NCBI RefSeq assembly: GCF_022965755.1 | Contig: NZ_CP095187.1 | Span: 248,001-312,000, forward strand | Source of the DNA: Pseudoxanthomonas sp. F37 | Lineage (GTDB): Bacteria; Pseudomonadota; Gammaproteobacteria; Xanthomonadales; Xanthomonadaceae | Direction: 5' to 3' | Length of the DNA stretch: 64,000 nt | Made by a program: the position numbers and the translations under genes | In this document: piece by piece, positions 53,549 through 62,999 of the stretch | How the letters are laid out: every line of letters begins with the position of its first letter | How positions within the stretch are numbered: position 1 is the stretch's first letter | Notes under the pieces: model-generated | Database searches by the model: none | What the model saw: the letters and a program-made list of their open reading frames with translations, nothing else | What the model was told of the DNA's origin: nothing

Positions 53549-56353
53549 TCAGCGGCAGGCCGCACGCAAGGCGGCGATCTCGCGCGGGATGACGCCGCCG
53601 TCGGGCTGGGCGCTGCGCAGTTCGGCGCCCAGGGCGTCGAGGTCGCGCTGCGCGCGTTCGCGTTCGCCCATCCGGCACCGCGCCTGGGCCAGATAGCCGC
53701 GCGCCAGCCAGCGCAGCTTGGGCGCTTCGCTGCCGCCACCCTCATGGCGGGCGAGCGTCTCCAGGGGCGCGAGGGCCTGCTGCGGACGTCCCAGCCGGAT
53801 CTGGTGCCGTGCCAGCGACAGTTCCGCGAACCAGGTACGGGGATGCTCCGGCCCGAAGCCCACCCGGGTAAGTCGTACCGCGCGGTCGAAGCGCTCGGTG
53901 GCGCCGTCCAGGTCGCCCTTGTCGGCCAGCACCTCGCCGATCATGCGGTCGGTCTCGCCTATCAGCGCATGGCTGGCGCCGATGGTGGCCACGCGCATGC
54001 GCCGGGACTCCTCCAGTGCGGCCAGCGCCTCGTCGTAGCGGCCGGCGCTGTGCAGCACCATGCCGTAGTTGAACAGGCCGCCGGGCAGGATCTGCAGGCT
54101 CTCGCTCTCGCGCCAGATGTCGATGGCCTGGCCGACGTCGCGCACCGCGGTGGCGGCGTCGCCCCGCTCCCACGCGACGATGCCCATCGAGTTCCAGCTC
54201 GAGGCGGCATCGCGGTGGCGCGGGCCCAGGGTTTCCAGCGTCATCGCATGCAGTCGCCGCAGTTCCTCGTCCGCCTGCAGCAGCCGGCCCTGGTCCACGT
54301 GCACGGCCGCGATGTGCCGCCGCAACGCTTGGGTCAACGGATGGCGGGGCCCGTGGATCTCCTCGGACAGATCGCGCGCGCGCTGGAACGAGGCCAGGGC
54401 CGCATCGGTCTCGCCGCGGTTGCGGTACAGCAGTGCCAGGCTGCGCTGGATTTCGATGGCCAGCGGATGCCGCGCATGACCGTGCGCCTGCAGGTGGGCC
54501 AGGGCGGCGCGGTAGCCGCGCACGCCCGCCTCGGCGTTGCCCAACTCCACATCCAACTGGGCGAGGTCGCGCAGATTCTCCGCGACACCGGCTTCGTCCT
54601 GCAACGAACGGCGGGTGTCCAGTGAGCGCTCGAACATCTGTCGCGCCACCTGCTTCTCGCCCGCATCGGCACGGCAGCGGCCGTTCTGCGACTGGAACTC
54701 CGCCACCGCCAGCGGCAGCCGGGAAGACAGGCGCGGCAACCGGGGCTCCATGTGCGCCATCGCCTGCGCGCACTGGCGCGAACGCCCGAGCAGGCGCAGC
54801 ACGCGCCCGTGCTGGGTGGCGGCCTGCAGGCGCAGGCTGTCCGGGGCATCGGGCGTGGCGTCCAGCACGCGTGCCTGCTTTTCCAGCAGCGCGAGCGATT
54901 CACGGTAGTCCCCCAGGCCCAACCTCAGGCGCGCTATCACGCCCAGCAACTCGGCCTGCGCCAGCGGCTGGCTGGCGAGCTCGCGCATGCCGCGGCGTTC
55001 GCCCGCGGCCAGCAGTTCACGCGCATCGAAGGTGCTGCCCTGCTGTGAAGCGCTGGCGTTGTCGAACAGGCCGATCACGAAGTCCTGCATGGCTTGTGCG
55101 CGGGCGGCTTCGCGCATGGCCTGGCGACCCTGCCACAGGCTTGCCGCCAGCGCCGCCACCAGCAGCGCCGTGGTCAGTCCGCCGATGGCCAGCGTCCAGC
55201 GCTGGCGCACCAGGTACTTCTGCAAGCGATAGCCCAGGCTCTGCGGGCGGGCCAGCACGGGCCGGCCTTCCAGGTGGCGCTGCAGGTCGCGCGACAGTGC
55301 CTCCACCGAGGGATAGCGCTGCTCCGGCGCCTTCCGCAGGGCCTTCAGGGCGATGTTGTCCAGGTCGCCGGCCAGGCGTCGCGCGTTGCGTCGCGCATCC
55401 GGACAGCGGCTGCGACTGCCGTCCGTGGTACGCAGCGTGGCCACCGAAGGCTTGAGCGGCTCGACCGCGAGGATGGCCTGCTCCCATTCGGCATCGGTCT
55501 GCCGGCGCAGGCGGTAAGGTTTGGTGTCGGCGATCAGTTCGTACAGCACCACGCCCAGCGAATAGACATCGGTCATGGTGGTGACCAGTTCGCCGCGCAC
55601 CTGTTCCGGTGCGGCGTAGTGCAGGGTGAAGGCGCGCACCTCGGTGCGCGGATGCACGGGCGCCGGCTCCGGGTCGTCGAGCAGCTTGGCGATGCCGAAA
55701 TCCAGCAGCCGCACATCGCCGCCGGGGGTCACCAGGATGTTGGACGGCTTGAGGTCGCGGTGGACGATCAGGTTGGCGTGCGCGTGGCTGACCGCCTCGC
55801 AGATCTGCAGGAACAGCTTCAGCCGCTCTTCCAGGCCGATGTTGTTGGCCTGGCAGTAGTCGGTGATGGACACGCCCTCGACGTATTCCAGCGCAAGGTA
55901 GGGCTGTCCCTCGCCGCCGATGCCGGCGTCCAGCAGGCGTGCGATGTTGGGGTGCTCCAGCCGCGCCAGGATCTCCCGTTCGCGGGTGAAGCGCAGGCGC
56001 AGGTTGGGGTCGGCCAGGCCGGGACGCAGCAGCTTCAGGGCGACGCGGCGCTGGTACAGGCCGTCGGCCCGCGAGGCCAGCCACACCATGCCCATGCCGC
56101 CCTCGCCCAGCATGGATTCCAGCTGGTACGGACCGATGCGGATGCCGGGCTTCAGCTGGTCGGGCTTGTCGACCAGCGGCTGGTCGATGAAATCGTCGCC
56201 TTCCTCTTCCAGCGCGAGCAGCTTCTCGAGTTCGCGTGCGGTCTCCGGATCGTCCGCGCGCAGGATCTCCAGCTGCTGCGCGCGTGCCTCCGGGTCAAGC
56301 TCCAGCAGGACGTCCAGCAGCGGCGACAGGCGTTGCCAGCGTTCGGCGTCCAT
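53549..56353 (-). CDS. Ser/Thr protein kinase with C-terminal TPR region
   Basis: Product of 934 aa. An acidic N-terminal segment is followed by a Hanks-type kinase domain: P-loop LGEGGMGMVW, Lys107, HRDLKPSN (Asp200), DFGIAK (Asp218) and APEQ. A single transmembrane helix lies at about residues 386-408 (TLAIGGLTTALLVAALAASLW). The periplasmic rest is a long TPR array that probably senses protein partners. It starts 22 bases after the ECF sigma stop, so the two form an operon. Confidence 0.93.
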   Translation of the reverse strand: MDAERWQRLSPLLDVLLELDPEARAQQLEILRADDPETARELEKLLALEEEGDDFIDQPLVDKPDQLKPGIRIGPYQLESMLGEGGMGMVWLASRADGLYQRRVALKLLRPGLADPNLRLRFTREREILARLEHPNIARLLDAGIGGEGQPYLALEYVEGVSITDYCQANNIGLEERLKLFLQICEAVSHAHANLIVHRDLKPSNILVTPGGDVRLLDFGIAKLLDDPEPAPVHPRTEVRAFTLHYAAPEQVRGELVTTMTDVYSLGVVLYELIADTKPYRLRRQTDAEWEQAILAVEPLKPSVATLRTTDGSRSRCPDARRNARRLAGDLDNIALKALRKAPEQRYPSVEALSRDLQRHLEGRPVLARPQSLGYRLQKYLVRQRWTLAIGGLTTALLVAALAASLWQGRQAMREAARAQAMQDFVIGLFDNASASQQGSTFDARELLAAGERRGMRELASQPLAQAELLGVIARLRLGLGDYRESLALLEKQARVLDATPDAPDSLRLQAATQHGRVLRLLGRSRQCAQAMAHMEPRLPRLSSRLPLAVAEFQSQNGRCRADAGEKQVARQMFERSLDTRRSLQDEAGVAENLRDLAQLDVELGNAEAGVRGYRAALAHLQAHGHARHPLAIEIQRSLALLYRNRGETDAALASFQRARDLSEEIHGPRHPLTQALRRHIAAVHVDQGRLLQADEELRRLHAMTLETLGPRHRDAASSWNSMGIVAWERGDAATAVRDVGQAIDIWRESESLQILPGGLFNYGMVLHSAGRYDEALAALEESRRMRVATIGASHALIGETDRMIGEVLADKGDLDGATERFDRAVRLTRVGFGPEHPRTWFAELSLARHQIRLGRPQQALAPLETLARHEGGGSEAPKLRWLARGYLAQARCRMGERERAQRDLDALGAELRSAQPDGGVIPREIAALRAACR

Positions 56354-56375
56354 CGCGGTGCGCTGCGCGCCGGCC

Positions 56376-56942
56376 TCAGCTGTCCTGCATGGCCGACAGC
56401 AGGAACATGCGCGCCTTCTGCCAGTCCCGGCGGATGCTGCGCTCGGAGCGCTGCAGCAGTTCGGCGATCTCCAGCTCCGACAGGCCGGCGAAGTAGCGCA
56501 TCTCCACCACCTGGGCCAGGCGCTCGTCGGCGGCGGCGAGTTTCTCCAGCGCATCGTTCAGCGCCAGCATGTCCTCGTCCAGGCGCAGGTTGCCCTCCAC
56601 CTCTTCCGGGATGTCGGCCACGCGCTTGAGGTCGCCGCCGCGCTTGCGCGCCAGCCGGCTGCGCGCGTAGTCGACCACCACGCTGCGCATCGAGGAGGCG
56701 GCATAGGCGAAGAAATGCGCGCGGTCCTCGAACTTGGCCGTGCCGGTGGAGCCGAGCAGCTTCAGGTAGGACTCGTGCACCAGCGCGGTGGCGTCCAGCG
56801 TATAGCCGTGCTGGCCGGACAGCTGCCGGCGGGCCATGGTGTGCAGTTCCTGGTACAGGGTGGCCAGCACGCGGTCCAGCGCGGCGCGGTCGCCGCCCCG
56901 GGCAGAGTCCAGCCACAGCGTGATGTCGGGTGCGTCGGCCAT
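56376..56942 (-). CDS. ECF-type RNA polymerase sigma factor (TIGR02999-like)
   Basis: Product of 188 aa. Region 2 (YQELHTMARRQLSG, LVHESYLKLLGS) and region 4 (YFAGLSELEIAELLQRSERSIRRDWQKARMFL) are present, with KYLKL-type helices between. This group is commonly linked to Ser/Thr kinases, as here. The ATG at 56942 has AGGGGAGAAGG upstream. No anti-sigma gene is adjacent; control by the kinase is inferred. Confidence 0.9.
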   Translation of the reverse strand: MADAPDITLWLDSARGGDRAALDRVLATLYQELHTMARRQLSGQHGYTLDATALVHESYLKLLGSTGTAKFEDRAHFFAYAASSMRSVVVDYARSRLARKRGGDLKRVADIPEEVEGNLRLDEDMLALNDALEKLAAADERLAQVVEMRYFAGLSELEIAELLQRSERSIRRDWQKARMFLLSAMQDS

Positions 56943-57026
56943 CCTTCTCCCCTGCGGAGCCAAGGGCGCGAATATAACGTTATTTCACAATCACCGGGCA
57001 CCTGCCCCATGGCACGGGCAGGCGCG

Positions 57027-57854
57027 TCAGCGCTGGCAGTGGCCGCACCACACGGTGGCCCGCTGGCCGACCAGGGCCTGCTTCATCGGCCGGCCGCAGC
57101 GCGGGCAGGATTCGCCGCCCCGCCCATAGGCGGAGAGTTCCTGTTCGAAGTAGCCGGGCGCCCCGTCCGGGCTGAGGAAATCCCGCAAGGTGGTGCCGCC
57201 GCGGGTGATGGCGTAGGCCAGGATCGCCTTCACGGCCTCGGCCAGGGCCGCGTAGCGCTCGCGGGAGACCTTGCCGGCGGCCCGCAGCGGCGAGATGCCC
57301 GCGCGGAACAGGCTCTCCGCCGCATAGATGTTGCCCACGCCCACCACCACCGCCTGGTCCATCAGGAAGGTCTTCACCGGCGCCTTGCGTCCCCGGCTCA
57401 TCGCGAACAGGTAGTCGCCGTCGAACGCATCCGACAGCGGTTCCGGCCCCAGTCCCTGCAGCAGGGGATGGATCTCGCCCGGGGTCTGCCACAGCAGGCA
57501 GCCGAAGCGGCGCGGATCGTTGAAGCGCAGCACGCGGCCCGCGCCGCCACGCGCGCCGGCCAGGGCGATGTCGACGTGGTCGTGCGCCGTCGCCGGCGTG
57601 GTCGCCGGCAGCACGCGCAGGCTGCCGGACATGCCCAGGTGCAGCAGCGCGCTGCCGGCCTCGGTATCTATCAGCAGGTACTTCGCACGGCGCCGCACGG
57701 CCTGGATGCGCTGGCCGGGCAGGTCGCGCGCCACTTCCGGGGGGATGGGCCAGCGCAGGTCCGGCCGTCGCAGGGTCACCGCCTGGATGCGCCGCCCTTC
57801 GACGTGCGGGGCCAGCCCGCGGCGGGTGGTCTCGACCTCGGGCAGTTCAGGCAT
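57027..57854 (-). CDS. mutM: Formamidopyrimidine-DNA glycosylase MutM (Fpg)
   Basis: Excises 8-oxoguanine and formamidopyrimidines. The product is 275 aa. The catalytic N-terminus is [14 protein letters not shown] (Pro1 and Glu2 after Met removal), with [23 protein letters not shown], and the C-terminal zinc finger CPRCGRP...CGHC. It overlaps the ABC-ATPase gene by 8 bases at its start. Start at 57854 dictated by the Pro1 requirement. Confidence 0.95.
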   Translation of the reverse strand: MPELPEVETTRRGLAPHVEGRRIQAVTLRRPDLRWPIPPEVARDLPGQRIQAVRRRAKYLLIDTEAGSALLHLGMSGSLRVLPATTPATAHDHVDIALAGARGGAGRVLRFNDPRRFGCLLWQTPGEIHPLLQGLGPEPLSDAFDGDYLFAMSRGRKAPVKTFLMDQAVVVGVGNIYAAESLFRAGISPLRAAGKVSRERYAALAEAVKAILAYAITRGGTTLRDFLSPDGAPGYFEQELSAYGRGGESCPRCGRPMKQALVGQRATVWCGHCQR

Positions 57855-58680
57855 GGCCGGGCACGGCTCCGTAGTACTCGCCTTCCCGGCGCACCTGCAC
57901 CGGGCCGCCGAAGGCATGGCTCAGGTGGGTCCCGGTCAGCGTGCCGGCGCGGTCGCCATCGGCGTACAGCGCGCCATCGCGCAACAGCAGCACACGGTCG
58001 ATCTCCGGGATGATCTCCTCGATGTGGTGCGTGACCAGCACCAGGGTGATCCCGCGCTGCGCCAGGCTGCGCATCAGGCCCAGGAAATGCCGGCGCGCCA
58101 CCAGGTCCAGGCCGGCGGTGGGTTCGTCCAGCAGCAGGGCCTGGGGTTCGTGCACCAGCGCGCGCGCGATCAGCACGCGGCGCATCTCGCCGGTGGACAG
58201 TTCGGCCACCTGGCGGTCGGCCAGTGGGGTCGCGCGCACCTGCTCCAGCGCGCGCCGCGCCCGCAGGCGCATGTCGGCGTCGACCTGCCGGTGCGGCGGC
58301 ACGACGAAGCTGGAAAAGAACCCGGTGACCACCGCATCTTCCACCCGCAGGTAGGGCATCTGCTGCAGGTCGCGGGTCAGGTCGCTGGTCACCAGGCCCA
58401 GGCGGTTGCGCAGTTCGTTCACGTTCCAGCGGCGCAGGCCGAACACCTTCACCGGCGCGTCGCCTTCGCGGGCCAGCGGATACAGCTCGCGGCTGATCAG
58501 CTTGATGAAGGTGGACTTCCCGCAGCCGTTGGGCCCCAGGATGGCCGTGTGCTGGCCCAGCGGGATGCGCAGCGACAGGTCGTGCAGTACGCGGGTGGCG
58601 CCGCGCACCACGGTGGCGCGGTCCAGTTCGAACAGGGGCGCGAGCGGTGTCGTCGCGGCGGGAGAGGCGGGCAGGTTCAT
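57847..58680 (-). CDS. ABC transporter ATP-binding protein (ModF/YlmA-like)
   Basis: Product of 277 aa, one ATPase domain. Walker [13 protein letters not shown]-loop, signature [15 protein letters not shown] (in place of LSGGQ), Walker [13 protein letters not shown] and VTHHIEEI. No permease is adjacent. The variant signature with Glu is seen in ModF/YlmA-type ATPases that may act in gene regulation rather than transport. The 8-base overlap with mutM implies co-translation. Confidence 0.87.
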   Translation of the reverse strand: MNLPASPAATTPLAPLFELDRATVVRGATRVLHDLSLRIPLGQHTAILGPNGCGKSTFIKLISRELYPLAREGDAPVKVFGLRRWNVNELRNRLGLVTSDLTRDLQQMPYLRVEDAVVTGFFSSFVVPPHRQVDADMRLRARRALEQVRATPLADRQVAELSTGEMRRVLIARALVHEPQALLLDEPTAGLDLVARRHFLGLMRSLAQRGITLVLVTHHIEEIIPEIDRVLLLRDGALYADGDRAGTLTGTHLSHAFGGPVQVRREGEYYGAVPGHA

Positions 58681-58753
58681 CGGCGCGGGGGCGGGAGCGA
58701 GCCGGTGCAGCGTACCCGAATCCGCGCCACGTCCGCCGTGCGCATCATCGCCC

Positions 58754-58759
58754 TACAAT
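58754..58759 (+). promoter_or_regulatory. Putative -10 hexamer for a leaderless EF-hand transcript
   Basis: TACAAT ends 6 bases before the ATG at 58766. It is identical to the tdk arrangement. Confidence 0.45.
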
Positions 58760-58765
58760 GCGGCC

Positions 58766-59110
58766 ATGCGTGCCCGCCTGCTCGTCCTCGCCATCGCCAT
58801 CGCCATCGCCTGTCTGCCGTACGCCGCGCGGGCCCAGGTCACGGCCACCGGCGATTACCTGGCGCGGATGGACGCCGACCGCGACGGGCGCGTCAGCCTG
58901 GCCGAGTACCAGGCCTGGATGAGCTATGCCTTCGAGGGCATGGACCGCAACCGCGACGGCACGTTGTCGGTGGATGAGCTGCCTGGGGGGCGCGGCAGGC
59001 CCATCACCCGCGAGGCGCATCTGGCCCAGCTGGCCGAGCGCTTCCGCCGCCAGGACGTGGACCGCAATGGCTTTCTCAGCGAACGGGAACTGGCGGCGCC
59101 GCCGCAGTAG
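58766..59110 (+). CDS. Secreted EF-hand calcium-binding protein
   Basis: Product of 114 aa with a signal peptide (LAIAIAIACLPYAARA). Three EF-hand loops follow: DADRDGRVSLAE, DRNRDGTLSVDE and DVDRNGFLSERE. All have the 12-residue pattern with final Glu. Probably a periplasmic calcium buffer or sensor. The third loop abuts the C-terminus. Confidence 0.88.
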   Translation: MRARLLVLAIAIAIACLPYAARAQVTATGDYLARMDADRDGRVSLAEYQAWMSYAFEGMDRNRDGTLSVDELPGGRGRPITREAHLAQLAERFRRQDVDRNGFLSERELAAPPQ

Positions 59111-59116
59111 ATCGCC

Positions 59117-59497
59117 TCAGGTGTGGATCAGGCGGCCACCGGCGAACGCCCAGTTCTCCCACGTCGTCTCCTTGAAGCAGACCATGACATTCTCCGGATC
59201 CCGTCCCGCGGCCTGCAACCGCTGCATCAGGTCGGCCAGCAGCGCCTTCTTCACCTTCACGCTGCGCCCGGCCGACCACAGGATCTCGATCAGGACGAAG
59301 TCCTCGCCACGCACGCCGGCGACATCCGGGTATCCCGGGTCGTAGCGGAAGTCTTCGTCCGACAGTTCCAGCACACGCTGGAAGCGGTCGGTGGGGGGCA
59401 CGCCGGACGCGACCAGCGCGGCATGCACCGCGTCGAGCACGGACGACTTGAAGGCCGCGTCCTTCGGTTTGCGGACAGTGAGCGTGACCAGGGGCAT
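59117..59497 (-). CDS. Tautomerase family protein
   Basis: Product of 126 aa. The N-terminal Pro after Met (MPLVTLTVRKP) is the catalytic base of the tautomerase superfamily, and FVLIEILWSAGRSVKVKKALLADLMQRL gives the conserved second half (Tautomerase_2-like). It may act on a keto-enol or dehalogenase-type substrate; not assigned. Start chosen to give the terminal Pro. Convergent with the EF-hand gene. Confidence 0.85.
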   Translation of the reverse strand: MPLVTLTVRKPKDAAFKSSVLDAVHAALVASGVPPTDRFQRVLELSDEDFRYDPGYPDVAGVRGEDFVLIEILWSAGRSVKVKKALLADLMQRLQAAGRDPENVMVCFKETTWENWAFAGGRLIHT

Positions 59498-59553
59498 GGT
59501 GCGTTTCCAGGTGAGCCGGATGGCCAGCTTATCCCGTCGTCCCGCGCCCAAAG

Positions 59554-59580
59554 AAAAACGCCGGCCACAAGGGCCGGCGT
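59554..59580 (-). terminator. Intrinsic terminator after the MHS transporter
   Basis: On the minus strand, ACGCCGGCC pairs with GGCCGGCGT (bases 59558-59566 / 59572-59580), with a five-base loop, and is followed by TTTTTC. It ends the porin-MHS operon. Confidence 0.85.
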
Positions 59581-59624
59581 CGGGATGCCGGCCCTGGGCC
59601 GGGCCGGCGGGGAGGACCCTGGAA

Positions 59625-61286
59625 TTACTTCGTGATGTCCACGTCCTTGGTCTCGCGCAGGAACAGCGTGCCGATCACCAGCGTCATCACCGCGATGCCG
59701 ATGGGATACCACAGGCCGTAGTACAGGTTGCCCGTGCCCGCCACCAGCGCGAAGGAGATCGCCGGCAGGAAGCCACCGAACCAGCCGTTGCCGATGTGGT
59801 AGGGCAGCGACATGGAGGTGTAGCGGATGCGGGTGGGGAACAGCTCCACCAGATACGCGGCGATCGGGCCGTAGACCATGGTCACGTAGATCACCAGCAC
59901 CCACAGCAGGAACAGCGTCATCGGGATGTTGATGCGCGCGGTGTCCGCCTTCTCCGGATAGCCGGCGCTGGTCAGCGCACCCTTCAGCGCCGCACCGAAG
60001 GCGTCGCCCTGCGCCTTGGCATCTTCCTTGGACAGACCGGCGGCTTCGTACGAGGTCACCGTGGCGCCGCCGACCTGGATCTGCGCGGTGCTGCCGGCCG
60101 GGCCGGCCTGGATCGAGTGCGGCACGCCGGCGCGGGTCAGCGCGGCGGTGGCCACGTCGCACGAGCTGGTGAACTTGCGGATGCCCACCGGATCGAACTG
60201 GAAGCTGCAGGTGGCCGGATCGGCGACCACGATGGCCGGCGACGCGGTGCGCGCCTCATCGATGGCCGGATTGGCGGAGTGGGTGATGCCCTTGAAGATG
60301 GGCATGTAGGTGACCGCCGCCAGCAGGCAGCCCGCCATGATGATCTTCTTGCGGCCGATGCGGTCCGACAGCCAGCCGAAGAACAGGAAGAACGGCGTGG
60401 CCAGGGCCAGCGAGCCGGCGATCAGCAGGTAGGACACGGTGGGGTCCACCTTCAGCATGCTCTGCAGGAAGAACAGGGCATAGAACTGGCCGCCGTACCA
60501 CACCACGGCCTGGCCGGCGGTGGCGCCGAACAGCACCAGCAGCATCAGCTTCAGGTTGCCGCCCTTCACCGAATCGCGGAACGGTGTCTTGGAGCCCTTG
60601 CCTTCGGACTTCATCTGCTGGAACAGCGGCGACTCGCTCAGCTGCAGGCGGATCCATACCGAAACGCCCAGCAGGATGATCGAACCCAGGAACGGAATGC
60701 GCCAGCCCCAGGCCTCGAAGGCCTCGGTGCCCAGCGACAGGCGGCAGGCCAGGATCACCAGCAGCGACAGGAACAGGCCCAGCGTCGCGGTGGTCTGGAT
60801 GAAGCTGGTGTACAGGCCGCGCTTGCCGTCGGGCGCGTGTTCGGCCACGTAGGTGGCCGCGCCGCCGTACTCGCCGCCCATCGCCAGGCCCTGCGCGAGG
60901 CGCAGCAGGATCAGGATGACGGGCGCGGCCATGCCGATCGTCTCGTAGTTGGGCAGCACGCCGACCAGGAAGGTCGAGATGCCCATGATCAGGATGGTGA
61001 CCAGGAAGGTGTACTTGCGGCCGATGCGGTCGCCCAGGCTGCCGAAGAACGCCGCGCCGAACGGACGGACGAAGAAGCCCGCCGCGAACGCCAGCAGCGC
61101 GAAGATCATGCCGGTGGTCGGGTTGACGCCGCTGAAGAACTGCTTGGCGATGATCGCCGCCAGCGAGCCGTACAGGTAGAAGTCGTACCACTCGAAGACG
61201 GTGCCCAGGCTGGAGGCGAAGATGACCTTCTTGTGGCCCTTCGTCAGCTCGCCTGTGGCGGAATGCTTCACGGTCGTGGAGCTCAT
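59625..61286 (-). CDS. MHS-family metabolite:H+ symporter with a large periplasmic insertion
   Basis: Twelve-helix major facilitator, 553 aa against about 430-450 for typical MHS members. Signatures are FEWYDFYLYG, FGSLGDRIGRKYTF, GEYGGAATYVAEHAP and WLSDRIGRKK. About 115 residues (roughly 333-452), including two Cys (TCSF, SSCD), lie between helices 9 and 10, i.e. on the periplasmic side. Located between a porin gene and divergent acs, it probably imports a short carboxylate such as acetate, which is inference. Confidence 0.9.
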   Translation of the reverse strand: MSSTTVKHSATGELTKGHKKVIFASSLGTVFEWYDFYLYGSLAAIIAKQFFSGVNPTTGMIFALLAFAAGFFVRPFGAAFFGSLGDRIGRKYTFLVTILIMGISTFLVGVLPNYETIGMAAPVILILLRLAQGLAMGGEYGGAATYVAEHAPDGKRGLYTSFIQTTATLGLFLSLLVILACRLSLGTEAFEAWGWRIPFLGSIILLGVSVWIRLQLSESPLFQQMKSEGKGSKTPFRDSVKGGNLKLMLLVLFGATAGQAVVWYGGQFYALFFLQSMLKVDPTVSYLLIAGSLALATPFFLFFGWLSDRIGRKKIIMAGCLLAAVTYMPIFKGITHSANPAIDEARTASPAIVVADPATCSFQFDPVGIRKFTSSCDVATAALTRAGVPHSIQAGPAGSTAQIQVGGATVTSYEAAGLSKEDAKAQGDAFGAALKGALTSAGYPEKADTARINIPMTLFLLWVLVIYVTMVYGPIAAYLVELFPTRIRYTSMSLPYHIGNGWFGGFLPAISFALVAGTGNLYYGLWYPIGIAVMTLVIGTLFLRETKDVDITK

Positions 61287-61297
61287 GCGGATTCCCC

Positions 61298-62680
61298 TCA
61301 GAAAGTGTATTTGACGGTGGTGTGCAGACGCTTCAGGTCGCCTTCGCGGTCATCCTCGAGCGAACGCTGGCCATAGATCAGTTCGGCACCCAGGTCCAGT
61401 TTGGGGAACGGTGAATAGATCACGTTGGCATGCATGGACTGCGTGCGCTCGGTGACGCCGAAGCCGGTGATGCCAGCGTCGTTGTCGAAGTGCGAGGCCG
61501 AGTACATCAGGTTGGTGCGGACCTTGGGGCTGAACACGTGGCGCCACGCCACGAAGCCGCCGTAGCCGTCCAGCGCACTGATGTCGCCATCGGCTTCGGT
61601 CACCACGTCGCTGCCCACGCCGAAGGCCAGGTAGCGGCCGATGCCCTGGCCGGCGTTCACGGCATAACGGATGTCGTCGCTCTTGCCCAGGTTGAACTTG
61701 CCCGACACGCTGACGGAGGCGCCGGTGTCGGTTTCGTCCAGCAGCTTGAACTGGCGCACCATGCCGGCCACGGTGAAGTGGCCCCAGTCTCCCTTGGTCA
61801 GCCAGCGCGCGGTGACGTCGGGCAGGGCGTTGTCGCCGCTGTTGAAGCGGGTGCCTGTCTGGTACGGGGTGACGGTGGTCTGCGGATTCTCCAGCGAGAA
61901 CGACCACGGGCCCTGGGTGTAGCGCAGCTGGGCCTGGCGCACGAAGATCGTGCCGTCGGTCGGGCCGACGAAGTCCACCGCATCCGGCAGCGCGGCCACG
62001 TCCATGAAGTTGGACCACGTCTGGCCGGCCAGCCAGTTGTTCCAGCTGACGTAGGCATGGCGCAGGGTGACGGCGTAGGTGTTGGTGGCGGTCTCGTTGC
62101 CGGCCAGCGCATTGCTGCCGCCGCCGAAGAAGTCCATCTCCACGAAGCCCTTGAACTTGTCGCCGCTGTCGGTCACGTGGTCAGCGCTCAGCCAGAAGCG
62201 CGAGAACTGCGCATGGAAGTCGGCATACGGGTCGCCGCCGTCGGCCCCCGCGCCGGCCACCGGAATGGTGCTGGGCACGTAGAACAGGCGGCCGGACGAA
62301 CCATCGGCGATGCGGCCGTCGCTGGTGTCGGTGGCCATCGCGTCCATCTTGATGAAGCCGCCGTACGAGAACGTCGTGCCCGGGTTGGCCGCGGTCATGA
62401 TGGTGGTGCCCTGGATCGGCTGCTTGCCCGCGGGCACGGCCGGCTTGGCGGCCTGCGCGGCCTGCACCTGCGTGACCTGCTCCTGGGTGGTGGCGATCTG
62501 GCTCTGCTGTTGCTGCTGCGACGAAAGCAGCAGCTGCACCTGCCGCTCCAGTTCGGCCACGCGGGCCTCCAGCGCCTTTTCCTTGGCGGTCTGTGCAAAC
62601 GCCATCCCCGGCGCGATCAGAGCGACGAAGAGCGCAGCGGCCAGTGGCCGTCGCGCCATGAGTGCGGAACGTTGGGTCAT
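61298..62680 (-). CDS. DcaP-like trimeric outer-membrane porin
   Basis: Product of 460 aa. A signal peptide (AALFVALIAPGMAFA) is followed by a short coiled-coil segment rich in Gln and Glu (about residues 32-75), then a beta-barrel of FSYGGFIKMDAMATD and alternating aromatic strands that ends in HTTVKYTF with a C-terminal Phe. The coiled coil plus barrel fits DcaP porins, which import dicarboxylates. GGGAGGGGTT precedes the ATG at 62680. It is 11 bases upstream of the MHS gene. Confidence 0.88.
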   Translation of the reverse strand: MTQRSALMARRPLAAALFVALIAPGMAFAQTAKEKALEARVAELERQVQLLLSSQQQQQSQIATTQEQVTQVQAAQAAKPAVPAGKQPIQGTTIMTAANPGTTFSYGGFIKMDAMATDTSDGRIADGSSGRLFYVPSTIPVAGAGADGGDPYADFHAQFSRFWLSADHVTDSGDKFKGFVEMDFFGGGSNALAGNETATNTYAVTLRHAYVSWNNWLAGQTWSNFMDVAALPDAVDFVGPTDGTIFVRQAQLRYTQGPWSFSLENPQTTVTPYQTGTRFNSGDNALPDVTARWLTKGDWGHFTVAGMVRQFKLLDETDTGASVSVSGKFNLGKSDDIRYAVNAGQGIGRYLAFGVGSDVVTEADGDISALDGYGGFVAWRHVFSPKVRTNLMYSASHFDNDAGITGFGVTERTQSMHANVIYSPFPKLDLGAELIYGQRSLEDDREGDLKRLHTTVKYTF

Positions 62681-62791
62681 AACCCCTCCCGAAAGGTTGA
62701 TGGCCGCGTTGCGCGGCTGACGGAGACTTGCGCCTGTGCGCGGACGGCGCCTATTCGCCATTAGTCGTAACGTCGCCCCCTTTCGGAGAAA

Positions 62792-62826
62792 CCCTTGCTG
62801 CACAAGGGGTGCGACGACCGGTCGCA
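62792..62826. promoter_or_regulatory. Two adjacent dyads in the porin-acs divergent region
   Basis: CCCTTG-CTGCA-CAAGGG (62792-62808) and TGCGAC-GACCG-GTCGCA (62810-62826) lie next to each other. They are candidate operators in the 319-base gap between the two genes. The rest of the gap shows no gene and no convincing -10/-35 pair. Confidence 0.35.
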
Positions 62827-62999
62827 GGCAGCACGCCTGCGCTTTACGACCATTGTCTAAGCCCGATGCTGCGATGCCGCACGACCGTATGCGTCAAACT
62901 CGTGGCGCCGGTGGTGCGCCGCATGTCATGCCGTGCTTCGCCCGGCCCTCATCCATGCCTCAGAATCGGCGCATCACAGGAACGTCCCGGGAGGACCTC

